A stretch of DNA of 64,000 bases, from assembly GCF_900021175.1 (NCBI RefSeq), contig NZ_FCOP01000010.1:630940-694939 (forward strand), written 5' to 3'. The notes below the pieces were generated by a model. The model saw nothing but the letters and a program-made list of their open reading frames with translations. It was not told the origin of the DNA and did not search any database. Both the position numbers and the translations under genes were made by a program. This document shows positions 1-12,510 of this stretch, in pieces. Within the stretch, counting starts at the first letter, position 1. Every line of letters starts with the position of its first letter. Origin of the DNA: Pseudenterobacter timonensis (lineage in GTDB: Bacteria > Pseudomonadota > Gammaproteobacteria > Enterobacterales > Enterobacteriaceae).

Positions 1-168
1 AAGCTCGCCCCGGCCCGCGTGGTCTATGTTTCCTGTAACCCGGCAACGCTTGCGCGGGATAGCGAGGCGCTGCTGGCGGCAGGTTACCAAATTCAGCGTC
101 TGGCAATGCTGGATATGTTCCCGCACACTGGACATCTGGAATCGATGGTGTTGTTTGAGCAGATCTAA
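1..168 (+). CDS. rlmD: 23S rRNA m5U1939 methyltransferase RlmD (3' end only)
   Basis: Last 55 codons of RlmD (RumA), the SAM-dependent enzyme that methylates U1939 of 23S rRNA. The fragment opens just before [11 protein letters not shown], which carries the catalytic cysteine (SCNP) of the RNA m5U methyltransferase family, and ends [17 protein letters not shown]. The 5' part, including the Fe-S and SAM-binding regions, lies outside the window. It precedes relA in the same direction, as in E. coli. Identification is by family motif and synteny. Confidence 0.93.
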   Translation, partial: KLAPARVVYVSCNPATLARDSEALLAAGYQIQRLAMLDMFPHTGHLESMVLFEQI

Positions 169-219
169 TTAGTTTGGCTTGCCGAATTCGACAGGCCCTG
201 GTCCCTAAAGGAGAGGACA

Positions 220-2451
220 ATGGTTGCGGTACGCAGTGCACATCTCAATAAAGCTGGTGAGTTTGACCCACAAAAATGGATCGCAAGTCTGGGTATTTCC
301 AGCCAGCAGTCATGTGAACGCTTAGCCGAAACCTGGAATTATTGTCTGCGCACCACGCAGGGCCATCCTGACGCGGAGCTGCTGCTCTGGCGTGGCGTGG
401 AGATGGTGGAAATCCTCTCCATGCTGAGTATGGATATCGAAACGCTGCAGGCGGCGCTGCTTTTTCCGCTGGCGGATGCTGAAGTTGTCACCGAAGAGGT
501 TCTGCGCGAAAGCATGGGCAAGCCCGTGGTGGCGCTTATTCACGGCGTGCGCGACATGGCGGCTATTCGCCAGCTTAAGGCGACCCATACCGACGCCGTC
601 TCCTCTGAACAGGTGGATAACGTTCGCCGCATGCTGCTGGCAATGGTGGACGATTTCCGCTGCGTGGTCATCAAGCTGGCCGAGCGGGTCGCCCATCTGC
701 GGGAAGTAAAAGATGCGCCGGAAGATGAGCGCGTGCTGGCGGCGAAAGAGTGTACCAATATCTATGCGCCGCTGGCGAACCGGCTGGGTATCGGCCAGCT
801 TAAGTGGGAGCTGGAGGATTACTGCTTCCGCTATCTGCACCCGGCGGAGTACAAGCGGATCGCTAAACTGCTGCACGAGCGCCGCATCGACCGCGAGCAC
901 TACATCGACGAGTTTGTCGGCGGGCTGCGCAAGGCGATGAAAGAAGAGGGGGTGAAAGCCGAGGTCTATGGCCGCCCGAAACATATCTACAGCATCTGGC
1001 GCAAGATGCAGAAAAAGCATCTGGCGTTTGATGAGCTGTTCGACGTGCGGGCGGTGCGTATCGTCGCCGAGCGTCTGCAGGACTGCTATGCGGCGCTGGG
1101 GATAGTACACACTCACTTCCGCCATCTGCCGGATGAGTTTGACGACTACGTGGCAAACCCCAAACCGAACGGCTATCAGTCGATTCATACCGTGGTGCTT
1201 GGCCCCGGTGGTAAAACGGTGGAGATCCAGATCCGTACTAAACAGATGCACGAGGACGCCGAGCTGGGCGTGGCGGCGCACTGGAAGTACAAAGAGGGGA
1301 CCACCGGCGGGGTGCGTTCGGGCCATGAGGATCGCATCGCCTGGCTGCGTAAGCTGATTGCCTGGCAGGAAGAGATGGCGGACTCCGGCGAAATGCTCGA
1401 CGAGGTACGAAGCCAGGTCTTTGACGATCGGGTCTATGTCTTTACCCCGAAAGGGGATGTGGTGGATCTGCCTGCCGGCTCCACGCCGCTCGATTTCGCC
1501 TACCATATCCACAGCGATGTCGGCCACCGCTGCATCGGCGCGAAAATCGGCGGACGCATTGTGCCGTTCACCTACCAGCTTCAGATGGGCGATCAGATAG
1601 AGATCATCACCCAGAAGCAGCCCAACCCGAGCCGCGACTGGTTAAACCCGAACCTCGGCTACGTCACCACCAGCCGCGGGCGTTCAAAAATTCACGCCTG
1701 GTTCCGCAAGCAGGATCGCGATAAAAACATCCTTGCGGGCCGGCAGATCCTCGATGATGAGCTGGAGCGCGTGGGCATTAGTCTCAAGGAGGCGGAAAAA
1801 TTCCTCCTGCCGCGCTACAACTTTAACGAGCTGGACGAACTGCTGGCGGCCATCGGCGGCGGCGATATTCGCCTTAACCAGATGGTCAACTTCCTGCAGG
1901 CGCAGTTTAATAAGCCCAGCGCGGAGGAGCAGGATGCCGCGGCGCTGAAGCAGCTGCAGCAGAAAACCTACGCGCCTCAGCAGCGCACCAGGGATAACGG
2001 CCGCGTCGTGGTGGAAGGCGTCGGTAACCTGATGCACCATATCGCCCGCTGCTGCCAGCCGATTCCGGGGGATGATATCGTGGGCTTTATCACCCAGGGA
2101 CGCGGCATCTCCATTCACCGCGCCGATTGCGAACAGCTTGCCGAGCTGCAGTCCCACGCGCCGGAGCGCATTGTCGATGCGGTCTGGGGCGAGAGCTACT
2201 CCTCCGGCTATTCGCTGGTGGTGCGCGTCACCGCCAATGACCGCAGCGGCCTGCTGCGCGATATCACCACGATCCTCGCCAACGAGAAGGTGAACGTGCT
2301 GGGGGTGGCCAGCCGCAGCGACACGCGGGAGCAGCTAGCCACCATCGATATGACCATCGAAATCTATAACCTGCAGGTGCTGGGCCGCGTGCTCGGCAAA
2401 CTCAACCAGGTGCCGGATGTGATTGACGCACGACGTCTGCACGGCGGTTAA
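220..2451 (+). CDS. relA: (p)ppGpp synthetase I RelA
   Basis: Ribosome-associated ATP:GTP pyrophosphotransferase that makes (p)ppGpp during amino acid starvation. It is 743 aa, the usual enterobacterial length (E. coli 744). The N-terminal region lacks the HDxxED residues of bifunctional Rel/SpoT hydrolases (FPLADAEVV stands there), as expected for monofunctional RelA. The synthetase domain has RPKHIYSIWRKM at about residues 252-263, followed by FDVRAVRI. A TGS domain begins near residue 406 (VYVFTPKGDVVDLP), and the C-terminus carries zinc-finger and ACT-type sequence (CCQPIPGDDI, then LVVRVTANDRSGLLRDI). The start is ATG 220 with a strong Shine-Dalgarno AAGGAGAGG just upstream. The next gene is mazG; the mazEF toxin-antitoxin pair usually found here in E. 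coli is absent. Confidence 0.98.
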   Translation: MVAVRSAHLNKAGEFDPQKWIASLGISSQQSCERLAETWNYCLRTTQGHPDAELLLWRGVEMVEILSMLSMDIETLQAALLFPLADAEVVTEEVLRESMGKPVVALIHGVRDMAAIRQLKATHTDAVSSEQVDNVRRMLLAMVDDFRCVVIKLAERVAHLREVKDAPEDERVLAAKECTNIYAPLANRLGIGQLKWELEDYCFRYLHPAEYKRIAKLLHERRIDREHYIDEFVGGLRKAMKEEGVKAEVYGRPKHIYSIWRKMQKKHLAFDELFDVRAVRIVAERLQDCYAALGIVHTHFRHLPDEFDDYVANPKPNGYQSIHTVVLGPGGKTVEIQIRTKQMHEDAELGVAAHWKYKEGTTGGVRSGHEDRIAWLRKLIAWQEEMADSGEMLDEVRSQVFDDRVYVFTPKGDVVDLPAGSTPLDFAYHIHSDVGHRCIGAKIGGRIVPFTYQLQMGDQIEIITQKQPNPSRDWLNPNLGYVTTSRGRSKIHAWFRKQDRDKNILAGRQILDDELERVGISLKEAEKFLLPRYNFNELDELLAAIGGGDIRLNQMVNFLQAQFNKPSAEEQDAAALKQLQQKTYAPQQRTRDNGRVVVEGVGNLMHHIARCCQPIPGDDIVGFITQGRGISIHRADCEQLAELQSHAPERIVDAVWGESYSSGYSLVVRVTANDRSGLLRDITTILANEKVNVLGVASRSDTREQLATIDMTIEIYNLQVLGRVLGKLNQVPDVIDARRLHGG

Positions 2452-2464
2452 TGCCACTTTCTCT

Positions 2465-2497
2465 TGTAGGCCGGGTAAGGCGCAGCCGCCACCCGGC
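2465..2497. repeat. REP element between relA and mazG
   Basis: A palindromic REP unit (TGTAGGCCGGGTAAGG ... CCACCCGGC) fills most of the 71-bp gap that follows the relA stop. It belongs to the same family as the copies near 12.46, 31.5, 48.95, 57.2 and 63.8 kb. It lies where mazEF sits in E. coli. Confidence 0.85.
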
Positions 2498-2522
2498 GTT
2501 TATTTTTTATCAGGACAGAAAA

Positions 2523-3314
2523 ATGACTCAAATCGACCGCCTGCTCACCATCATGAAATGCCTGCGCGACCCGGAAAACGGCTGCCCGTGGGATAAAGAG
2601 CAGACTTTCGCCACCATTGCGCCTTACACGCTCGAAGAGACCTATGAAGTGCTCGACGCCATTTCGCGCGAAGATTTCGAAGACCTGCGCGGCGAGCTGG
2701 GCGACCTGCTGTTCCAGGTGGTGTTCTATGCGCAGATGGCCCAGGAAGAGGGGCGTTTCGACTTCAGCGATATTTGCGCCGCCATCAGCGACAAGCTGGA
2801 GCGCCGCCACCCGCATATTTTTGGCGATGCGACGGCAGGTAACAGCGAAGAGGTGCTGGTCCGCTGGGAGCAGATTAAATCCGCCGAGCGCGCGGAAAAA
2901 TCCCAGTACTCCGCGCTGGACGACATTCCGCTGAGCCTGCCCGCACTGATGCGCGCCCATAAAATTCAGAAGCGCTGCTCGGCGGTAGGTTTTGACTGGA
3001 AAACCCTCGGCCCGGTGCTGGAAAAGGTGCATGAAGAGATAGATGAAGTGATGCACGAGGCGCAGCAGGCGGTGGTGGATGAGGCGAAACTGGAAGAGGA
3101 AGTTGGCGACCTGCTGTTCGCCACCGTGAATCTGTCGCGCCATTTAGGGGTAAAAGCGGAAACCGCGCTGCAGAAAGCGAACCGCAAATTTGAGCGCCGC
3201 TTCCGTGAAGTGGAGCGTATCGTCACCGCCCGTGGCCTGGAAATGGGGGGCGTTGACCTGGAAACCATGGAAGAGGTTTGGCAGGAGGTAAAACGCCAGG
3301 AACATGATCTCTAA
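2523..3314 (+). CDS. mazG: nucleoside triphosphate pyrophosphohydrolase MazG
   Basis: House-cleaning pyrophosphatase that hydrolyses NTPs to NMP and PPi and, in E. coli, lowers ppGpp. From ATG 2523 (MTQIDRLLTIMKCLRD) it is 263 aa, identical in length to E. coli MazG. An in-frame extension back to 2451 would run through the REP element and is rejected. Two all-alpha MazG domains are visible, each with Mg2+-binding acidic motifs: LEETYEVLDAI with GDLLFQVVF in the N-terminal half, and EEIDEVMHEA with EEVGDLLFATVNL in the C-terminal half. The Shine-Dalgarno is weak (CAGGACAG). Confidence 0.96.
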   Translation: MTQIDRLLTIMKCLRDPENGCPWDKEQTFATIAPYTLEETYEVLDAISREDFEDLRGELGDLLFQVVFYAQMAQEEGRFDFSDICAAISDKLERRHPHIFGDATAGNSEEVLVRWEQIKSAERAEKSQYSALDDIPLSLPALMRAHKIQKRCSAVGFDWKTLGPVLEKVHEEIDEVMHEAQQAVVDEAKLEEEVGDLLFATVNLSRHLGVKAETALQKANRKFERRFREVERIVTARGLEMGGVDLETMEEVWQEVKRQEHDL

Positions 3315-3456
3315 CGGGTTTTTGCGATCAAGCGCATTTTGTATGATTTTTTAAATGACAAGCGCTTGATTTGCGTCAAAAACTTTTGTCCAAAAGGGGC
3401 TATTTTCTCACTCCTTACGTCAGGCGAACCCGGGGAAGGGGAGGGAGAATGAAAGT

Positions 3457-3485
3457 TTGTGGCGCTCGTCGTGTTCGGGTATACT
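3457..3485 (+). promoter_or_regulatory. pyrG promoter (sigma-70 type)
   Basis: TTGTGG (3457-3462), a 17-bp spacer and TATACT (3480-3485) lie 52 bp before the pyrG start. Initiation would fall in the pyrimidine run TTTCCCG around 3488-3494. Upstream, TCAAGCGC (3328-3335) and GCGCTTGA (3362-3369) form an inverted repeat after mazG that could end or attenuate read-through. All of this is inferred from sequence. Confidence 0.6.
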
Positions 3486-3522
3486 ACTTTCCCGTCCTGG
3501 TTATTCCATCGTTTCACCCTAA

Positions 3523-5175
<1,653 letters not shown>

Positions 5176-5186
5176 AAATAAGTTAG

Positions 5187-6557
<1,371 letters not shown>

Positions 6558-6574
6558 TCCTGCGCTTTCGTTCT

Positions 6575-6605
6575 AAAAAACCCGCTCCGGCGGGTTTTTT
6601 TATTT
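6575..6605 (+). terminator. rho-independent terminator of eno
   Basis: AAAAAACCCGC, loop TCCG, then CGGGTTTTTT: a short GC-rich stem followed by a run of at least seven T, 18 bp after the eno stop. Confidence 0.92.
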
Positions 6606-6762
6606 CTCTCCCGTCTTACGACCAGGCCTCCACTGCGTTAACGTTCTTCCTCTCACCCCTTTGGGCTGCATCACATCTTCTCTGCCCCTTTCTGGACCCT
6701 TACGCCTGATGGTCGCAAAATCGTAGCTCTCATCAGAAACGAAGCAGAAGGGATTTATCTTC

Positions 6763-7452
6763 ATGAACACGGTACTGGAAAAACTGAAAGGGCAGCTGGT
6801 GGTCTCCTGCCAGGCGCTGGAGGATGAGCCGCTGCATAGCCCGTTTATTATGTCGCGTATGGCCCTTGCGGCGGCGCAGGGCGGGGCGGCGGCGATCCGC
6901 GCCAACAGCGTGGTGGATATCGAAGCCATCAAACATGAGGTCTCTTTGCCGGTTATTGGCATCATTAAGCGCCATTATCCTGACAGCGAGGTGGTGATCA
7001 CCGCCACGATGAAAGAGGTGGAGGAACTGATGAGCGTTGCGCCGGAGATAATTGCGCTCGACGCCACCGCGCGTCCGCGTCCGGGAGGCGAGTCGCTGGC
7101 GGCGATGGTAGAGCAGATCCGCGCACGTTACCCTTCCCTGGCGCTGATGGCCGATATCGCGACGGTGGAAGAGGCGAAAGCGGCGCAGGCGCTCGGCTTC
7201 GACTGCGTGGGCACGACGCTGTATGGCTACACGCCCGAAACTCAGGGGCGTTCGCTGCCTGAAAACGACTGTGGCTTTTTGCGTGATGTGCTGGCGGCGG
7301 TAACCGTGCCGGTCGTGGCGGAAGGGAACGTTGAAACGCCTGCGCTCGCTGCCCGCTGCCTGGCGTTAGGGGCGCATATGGTGGTCGTAGGCGGGGCGAT
7401 TACCCGCCCGCAGCAGATCGCGGCGCGATTCCGGGCGGCAATCGACGGTTAA
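6763..7452 (+). CDS. nanE: N-acetylmannosamine-6-phosphate 2-epimerase NanE
   Basis: TIM-barrel epimerase converting ManNAc-6-P to GlcNAc-6-P in sialic acid/ManNAc catabolism. It is 229 aa, the same length as E. coli NanE. Family blocks seen are [23 protein letters not shown] near the N-terminus, [46 protein letters not shown] and [10 protein letters not shown]. The start is ATG 6763 after AGAAGGGA. It stands alone between eno and queE with no nanATK partners nearby, and I see no obvious NanR (GGTATA) repeats upstream, so its regulation is unknown. The biochemical call is strong; the physiological role of an isolated copy is inference. Confidence 0.9.
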   Translation: MNTVLEKLKGQLVVSCQALEDEPLHSPFIMSRMALAAAQGGAAAIRANSVVDIEAIKHEVSLPVIGIIKRHYPDSEVVITATMKEVEELMSVAPEIIALDATARPRPGGESLAAMVEQIRARYPSLALMADIATVEEAKAAQALGFDCVGTTLYGYTPETQGRSLPENDCGFLRDVLAAVTVPVVAEGNVETPALAARCLALGAHMVVVGGAITRPQQIAARFRAAIDG

Positions 7453-7524
7453 AGCATCGATGGGACATGACCCAACGCAGGGGATCTGCGATACTTATCG
7501 TTTACCCCTTTAACTGAGACGACT

Positions 7525-8196
7525 ATGCAGTACCCGATTAACGAGATGTTCCAGACCCTGCAAGGTGAGGGTTATTTTACCGGCGTCCCCGCCATTTTTA
7601 TCCGTTTACAGGGATGCCCGGTTGGCTGTGCCTGGTGTGATACCAAACACACCTGGGATAAGCTCGCAGATCGGGAGGTGTCGCTGTTCAGCATCCTGGC
7701 AAAGACCAAAGAGAGCGACAAATGGGGAGCGGCAAGCGCAGAAGATCTGCTGGCAATTATTGGCCGGCAGGGGTGGACCGCGCGCCACGTGGTTATTACC
7801 GGCGGCGAGCCGTGCATTCATGACCTGATGCCGCTAACAATGCTGCTGGAGAAAAACGGCTTTAGCTGCCAGATAGAAACCAGCGGCACCCACGAAGTGC
7901 GTTGTTCCCACACCACTTGGGTGACGGTATCGCCGAAGGTGAATATGCGCGGTGGTTACGATGTGCTTTCCCAGGCGCTGGAGCGTGCGGATGAGATTAA
8001 ACATCCGGTGGGGCGTGTGCGTGATATCGAAGCGCTGGATGAGCTGCTGGCAACGCTCACTGACGATAAACAGCGGGTCATTGCGCTGCAGCCGATCAGC
8101 CAGAAAGAAGACGCAACGCGTCTGTGCATTGAAACCTGCATCGCCCGCAACTGGCGCCTCTCTATGCAGACGCATAAATACCTGAATATTGCATAA
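7525..8196 (+). CDS. queE: 7-carboxy-7-deazaguanine synthase QueE
   Basis: Radical SAM enzyme turning 6-carboxytetrahydropterin into 7-carboxy-7-deazaguanine on the queuosine/preQ0 path. It is 223 aa. The canonical CX3CX2C cluster motif is in LQGCPVGCAWCDTKHTW, residues of the GGEPCIHDL motif follow, and the C-terminus is MQTHKYLNIA, all as in E. coli YgcF. It converges on queD, the preceding enzyme of the same pathway. Confidence 0.97.
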   Translation: MQYPINEMFQTLQGEGYFTGVPAIFIRLQGCPVGCAWCDTKHTWDKLADREVSLFSILAKTKESDKWGAASAEDLLAIIGRQGWTARHVVITGGEPCIHDLMPLTMLLEKNGFSCQIETSGTHEVRCSHTTWVTVSPKVNMRGGYDVLSQALERADEIKHPVGRVRDIEALDELLATLTDDKQRVIALQPISQKEDATRLCIETCIARNWRLSMQTHKYLNIA

Positions 8197-8202
8197 TAAT
8201 AA

Positions 8203-8229
8203 GCCCGGTGGCGTTATGCCCCACCGGGC
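8203..8229. terminator. bidirectional hairpin between queE and queD
   Basis: A 9-bp stem GCCCGGTGG / CCACCGGGC with a 9-nt loop sits between the convergent stop codons. It is a plausible shared terminator; T-rich sequence is poor on both sides. Confidence 0.55.
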
Positions 8230-8246
8230 AGGAAAGCTCCGCGTTT

Positions 8247-8612
8247 TTACTCTCCGCGATAGATGCAGCCCGCGGTGCAGGTCTCTTTGATCATCACCGC
8301 GCTCAGCAGCGGCACCAGGGGTTTCATCTGATCCCAAATCCATTTCGCCAGCACTTCGCTGGTCGGATTCTCCAGCCCCGGAATATCATTCAGGTAATAG
8401 TGATCGAGACGGTCGTAGGTCGGCTTAAACGCCGCCTTCAGCTCGGCGAAATCCATGATCCAGCCGGTATGCGGGCAGACTTCACCGGTTATCTCAAGGC
8501 GTACCATAAACGAGTGCCCGTGCAGGCGGCCACATTTATGTCCCTCTGGTACGTGAGGAAGGCGATGAGCGGCTTCAAAGGTGAAATCTTTAAATAGTGT
8601 GGTGGACATCAT
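8247..8612 (-). CDS. queD: 6-carboxy-5,6,7,8-tetrahydropterin synthase QueD
   Basis: Converts dihydroneopterin triphosphate to 6-carboxytetrahydropterin, the substrate of QueE. It is 121 aa and starts [18 protein letters not shown], as in E. coli. Zinc-binding histidines are in [10 protein letters not shown] (H16) and LHGHSF (H31, H33), and catalytic Cys27 is in [10 protein letters not shown]. The C-terminus is [13 protein letters not shown]. It is transcribed away from cysJ. Confidence 0.97.
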   Translation of the reverse strand: MMSTTLFKDFTFEAAHRLPHVPEGHKCGRLHGHSFMVRLEITGEVCPHTGWIMDFAELKAAFKPTYDRLDHYYLNDIPGLENPTSEVLAKWIWDQMKPLVPLLSAVMIKETCTAGCIYRGE

Positions 8613-8916
8613 GAACTCTCAAACAGTGCGGAAAAAACCGCCGCATAGTACCGGAAAGCATATTTTTTATCATTAACTAAAACAGCCCTGACGGCTAATC
8701 TGCTCGCCGGAGGTGACAAATCCGGATTTATTTAATTAAAATCAGCGGCTTAATCAACCGCTTTTATTGCTAACAACGATAACTAAAAGAGGTTAGTCAA
8801 TTTGGTTATTTATTATTTCCATCCCTTCTTTAATTGTTGTTATCCCCACCGTTAACCTTACACTCTGTTCTGTTTTTACGATGAAAAACAGCCTTGCTAC
8901 TGGAACATAAGAACGC
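8613..8916. promoter_or_regulatory. queD-cysJ divergent control region
   Basis: 304 bp without a gene and very AT-rich (8650-8860), between the divergent queD and cysJIH. In enterics cysJIH is activated here by CysB with N-acetylserine. I see T-rich runs such as TTGGTTATTTATTATTTCC near 8800 that suit CysB half-sites, but CysB sites are too degenerate to place with certainty. The cysJ Shine-Dalgarno is weak. Confidence 0.5.
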
Positions 8917-10722
8917 ATGACAACACAGGCCCCTCCTTCTAATTTGCTCCCTCTGAACCCGGAGCAACTGGCGCGCCTTCAGGCGGCCACTACCGATTTT
9001 TCGCCCACCCAGCTTGCCTGGGTCTCCGGCTATTTCTGGGGAATGATCAATCAACAGCCGGGGGCGGTAGTTGCGCCTGCGGCTGCGGCCGCTGAGACAG
9101 CGTCGATCACGCTCATTTCCGCCTCCCAGACCGGTAACGCCCGCCGCGTGGCGGAAGCGCTGCGCGACGATCTGCTGGCGGCGAAACTCAACGTGAAGCT
9201 GGTAAATGCCGGGGACTATAAATTTAAGCAAATCGCCTCGGAGAAGCTGCTGGTTGTCATCACCTCGACGCAGGGGGAAGGCGAGCCGCCGGAGGAAGCG
9301 GTGGCGCTGCACAAGTTTCTGTTCTCGAAAAAAGCGCCAAAGCTGGATGGGGCCGCTTTCGCCGTCTTCGGTCTTGGCGACACCTCCTATGAATTTTTCT
9401 GCCAGTCGGGTAAAGATTTTGACAGCAAGCTGGCGGAGCTGGGGGCGGAGCGTCTGCTCGATCGCGTGGATGCGGACGTGGAGTACCAGCCCGCCGCCGC
9501 CGAATGGCGCTCCCGCGTGGTTGAGGTGCTGAAGGCTCGCGTGCCGAAAGAGACGCCGGCGCAGGCTGCCGTTACCGCAGCGGGCACCGTCAACGAGATC
9601 CATACCAGCCCTTACACCAAAGAGACTCCGCTGACGGCGAGCCTGTCGGTGAACCAGAAAATCACCGGCCGTGACTCGGAAAAAGATGTTCGCCATATCG
9701 AAATCGATTTAGGCGATTCCGGCCTGCGCTATCAGCCCGGCGACGCGCTGGGCGTCTGGTATCAGAACGATCCGGCGCTGGTGAAAGAGCTGGTGGAGCT
9801 GCTGTGGCTGAAAGGCGACGAGCCGGTCAGCGTCGAGGGCAAAACCCTGCCGCTCTCCGAGGCGCTGCAGTGGCATTTTGAACTGACGGTTAACACCGCC
9901 AATATCGTTGAGAATTACGCCACCTTAACGCGCAGCGAATCGCTGCTGCCGCTGGTGGGGGATAAAGCGCAGTTGCAGCATTACGCCGCCACCACGCCGA
10001 TTGTCGATATGGTGCGCTTCTCCCCGGCACAGCTGGATGCAGACGCCCTGATCGGCCTGCTGCGCCCGCTGACGCCGCGCCTCTACTCCATCGCCTCGTC
10101 GCAGGCGGAAGTGGAGAGCGAAGTACACGTCACCGTGGGTGTGGTGCGTTATGAGGTGGAAGGCCGGGCGCGTGCGGGCGGAGCCTCGAGCTTCCTCGCG
10201 GATCGCGTGGAAGAAGAGGGCGAAGTGCGGGTCTTTATCGAGCACAACGATAACTTCCGCCTGCCAGCCAACCCGGAAACCCCGGTGATCATGATTGGCC
10301 CGGGCACCGGCATCGCGCCGTTCCGCGCCTTTATGCAGCAGCGCGCGGCTGACGGTGCGCCAGGTAAAAACTGGCTCTTCTTCGGCAATCCACACTTTAC
10401 TGAAGATTTCCTCTACCAGGTGGAGTGGCAGAGCTACGTGAAAGAGGGCGTGCTCTCGCGAATCGATCTGGCCTGGTCCCGCGATCAGAAAGAAAAAGTA
10501 TACGTACAAGACAAACTGCGCGCACAGGGCGCAGAGCTGTGGCGCTGGATTAACGACGGCGCCCATATTTATGTCTGCGGCGACGCCAATCGCATGGCGA
10601 AAGACGTTGAGCAGGCTTTACTGGACGTGATTGCCGAATTTGGCGGGATGGATGCCGAAGCGGCGGATGAATATTTAAGTGAGCTGCGCGTTGAGCGCCG
10701 TTATCAGCGAGATGTCTACTAA
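8917..10722 (+). CDS. cysJ: sulfite reductase [NADPH] flavoprotein alpha subunit CysJ
   Basis: Carries electrons from NADPH through FAD and FMN to the CysI hemoprotein for reduction of sulfite to sulfide. It is 601 aa (E. coli 599). The flavodoxin-like FMN domain is at about residues 60-200 ([39 protein letters not shown]), followed by an FNR-type FAD/NADPH module ([37 protein letters not shown]). It ends ERRYQRDVY. Its TAA overlaps the ATG of cysI by one base, so the two subunits are translationally coupled. Confidence 0.98.
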   Translation: MTTQAPPSNLLPLNPEQLARLQAATTDFSPTQLAWVSGYFWGMINQQPGAVVAPAAAAAETASITLISASQTGNARRVAEALRDDLLAAKLNVKLVNAGDYKFKQIASEKLLVVITSTQGEGEPPEEAVALHKFLFSKKAPKLDGAAFAVFGLGDTSYEFFCQSGKDFDSKLAELGAERLLDRVDADVEYQPAAAEWRSRVVEVLKARVPKETPAQAAVTAAGTVNEIHTSPYTKETPLTASLSVNQKITGRDSEKDVRHIEIDLGDSGLRYQPGDALGVWYQNDPALVKELVELLWLKGDEPVSVEGKTLPLSEALQWHFELTVNTANIVENYATLTRSESLLPLVGDKAQLQHYAATTPIVDMVRFSPAQLDADALIGLLRPLTPRLYSIASSQAEVESEVHVTVGVVRYEVEGRARAGGASSFLADRVEEEGEVRVFIEHNDNFRLPANPETPVIMIGPGTGIAPFRAFMQQRAADGAPGKNWLFFGNPHFTEDFLYQVEWQSYVKEGVLSRIDLAWSRDQKEKVYVQDKLRAQGAELWRWINDGAHIYVCGDANRMAKDVEQALLDVIAEFGGMDAEAADEYLSELRVERRYQRDVY

Positions 10723-12434
10723 TGAGCGAAAAACATCCAGGACCCCTGGTGGTCGAAGGCAAGCTGTCTGATGCCGAGCGCATGAAGCGTGAGAGCAACT
10801 ACCTGCGCGGCACCATCGCCGAAGATTTAAACGACGGCCTGACCGGCGGGTTTAAGGGCGATAACTTCCTGCTGATCCGTTTTCACGGCATGTATCAGCA
10901 GGATGACCGCGATATCCGCGCCGAGCGCGCCGCTCAGAAGCTGGAGCCGCGCCACGCGATGCTGCTGCGCTGTCGCCTGCCGGGCGGCGTCATTACCACG
11001 AAACAGTGGCAGGCGATCGATAAGTTCGCGGGCGAGAATACCATTTACGGCAGCATTCGTCTGACCAACCGCCAGACCTTCCAGTTTCACGGCATTCTGA
11101 AGAAGAACGTCAAGCCGGTGCACCAGATGCTGCACTCGGTGGGGCTGGACGCGCTGGCGACCGCTAACGACATGAACCGTAACGTGCTCTGCACCTCCAA
11201 TCCGTACGAGTCTGAACTGCACGCGGAAGCCTACGAGTGGGCGAAGAAAATTTCTGAGCATCTGCTGCCGCGCACTCGCGCCTATGCGGAGATCTGGCTC
11301 GATCAGGAGAAGGTGGCGACCACCGACGAAGAGCCGATCCTCGGTCAGACCTATCTGCCGCGTAAGTTCAAAACCACGGTGGTGATCCCCCCGCAAAACG
11401 ACATCGATCTGCACGCCAACGACATGAACTTCGTGGCGATTGCGGAAAATGGCAAACTTATCGGCTTTAACCTGCTGGTGGGCGGCGGTTTGTCCATCGA
11501 GCACGGTAACAAGAAAACCTATGCCCGCACCGCGAGCGAGTTTGGCTTTCTGCCGCTGGAGCACACCCTGGCGGTGGCGGAAGCGGTGGTGACTACCCAG
11601 CGCGACTGGGGCAATCGTACAGATCGTAAAAATGCGAAAACCAAATACACCCTGGAGCGCGTGGGCGTAGAGACGTTTAAAGAAGAAGTGGAGCGTCGCG
11701 CGGGGATTAAGTTTGAGCCGATCCGTCCTTACGCGTTCACCGGTCGCGGCGATCGTATCGGCTGGGTAAAAGGTATCGACGATAAATGGCACCTGACGCT
11801 GTTTATCGAGAACGGCCGTATTCTTGATTATCCGGGCCGCCCGCTGAAAACCGGCCTGCTGGAGATCGCGAAGATCCATAAAGGTGAGTTTCGCATTACG
11901 GCGAACCAGAACCTGATCGTCGCCGGCGTGCCGGAGAGCGAGAAGGAGAAGATCGAAAAGCTGGCGCGCGATCATGGGCTGATGAATGCTGTCAAACCGC
12001 AGCGCGAAAACTCCATGGCCTGTGTCTCGTTCCCGACCTGTCCGCTGGCGATGGCCGAAGCCGAGCGTTTCCTGCCCTCTTTCACTGACAAAGTGGAAGC
12101 GATTCTGGAAAAACACGGTATCCCGGACGAGCATATCGTGATGCGCGTGACCGGCTGCCCGAATGGCTGTGGTCGCGCGATGCTGGCCGAGCTGGGTTTG
12201 GTGGGGAAAGCGCCTGGGCGGTACAACCTGCATCTTGGCGGCAACCGCATCGGCACGCGCATTCCGCGCATGTTCCGCGAGAACATCACCGAGTCGGAAA
12301 TTCTCGATTCCCTCGACGTACTTGTCGGACGCTGGGCGAAAGAGCGCGAAGCGGGTGAAGGCTTTGGCGACTTTACGGTGCGTGCGGGCATCATTCGCCC
12401 GATACTCGATCCCGCAAGGGATTTCTGGGAGTAA
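10722..12434 (+). CDS. cysI: sulfite reductase hemoprotein beta subunit CysI
   Basis: Catalytic subunit for the six-electron reduction of sulfite, with siroheme coupled to a [4Fe-4S] cluster. It is 570 aa, the same as E. coli. The cluster cysteines are Cys434 and Cys440 in [11 protein letters not shown], plus the pair in [11 protein letters not shown] (expected 479 and 483). Siroheme is supplied by CysG, encoded 3.7 kb downstream. Confidence 0.98.
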   Translation: MSEKHPGPLVVEGKLSDAERMKRESNYLRGTIAEDLNDGLTGGFKGDNFLLIRFHGMYQQDDRDIRAERAAQKLEPRHAMLLRCRLPGGVITTKQWQAIDKFAGENTIYGSIRLTNRQTFQFHGILKKNVKPVHQMLHSVGLDALATANDMNRNVLCTSNPYESELHAEAYEWAKKISEHLLPRTRAYAEIWLDQEKVATTDEEPILGQTYLPRKFKTTVVIPPQNDIDLHANDMNFVAIAENGKLIGFNLLVGGGLSIEHGNKKTYARTASEFGFLPLEHTLAVAEAVVTTQRDWGNRTDRKNAKTKYTLERVGVETFKEEVERRAGIKFEPIRPYAFTGRGDRIGWVKGIDDKWHLTLFIENGRILDYPGRPLKTGLLEIAKIHKGEFRITANQNLIVAGVPESEKEKIEKLARDHGLMNAVKPQRENSMACVSFPTCPLAMAEAERFLPSFTDKVEAILEKHGIPDEHIVMRVTGCPNGCGRAMLAELGLVGKAPGRYNLHLGGNRIGTRIPRMFRENITESEILDSLDVLVGRWAKEREAGEGFGDFTVRAGIIRPILDPARDFWE

Positions 12435-12457
12435 CATCCCGGCGGTTTCACCGCTTT

Positions 12458-12489
12458 TGTAGGCCGGGCAAACGCAGTGCCGCCCGGCA
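12458..12489. repeat. REP element between cysI and cysH
   Basis: A single REP unit (TGTAGGCCGGGCAAACGCAG ... CCGCCCGGCA) in the 76-bp spacer. Read on the minus strand it ends CCCGGCCTACAAAA, the same junction type targeted by the IS element at 31.5 kb. Confidence 0.85.
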
Positions 12490-12510
12490 AAACAGGCAAA
12501 CGAGGTGCTT

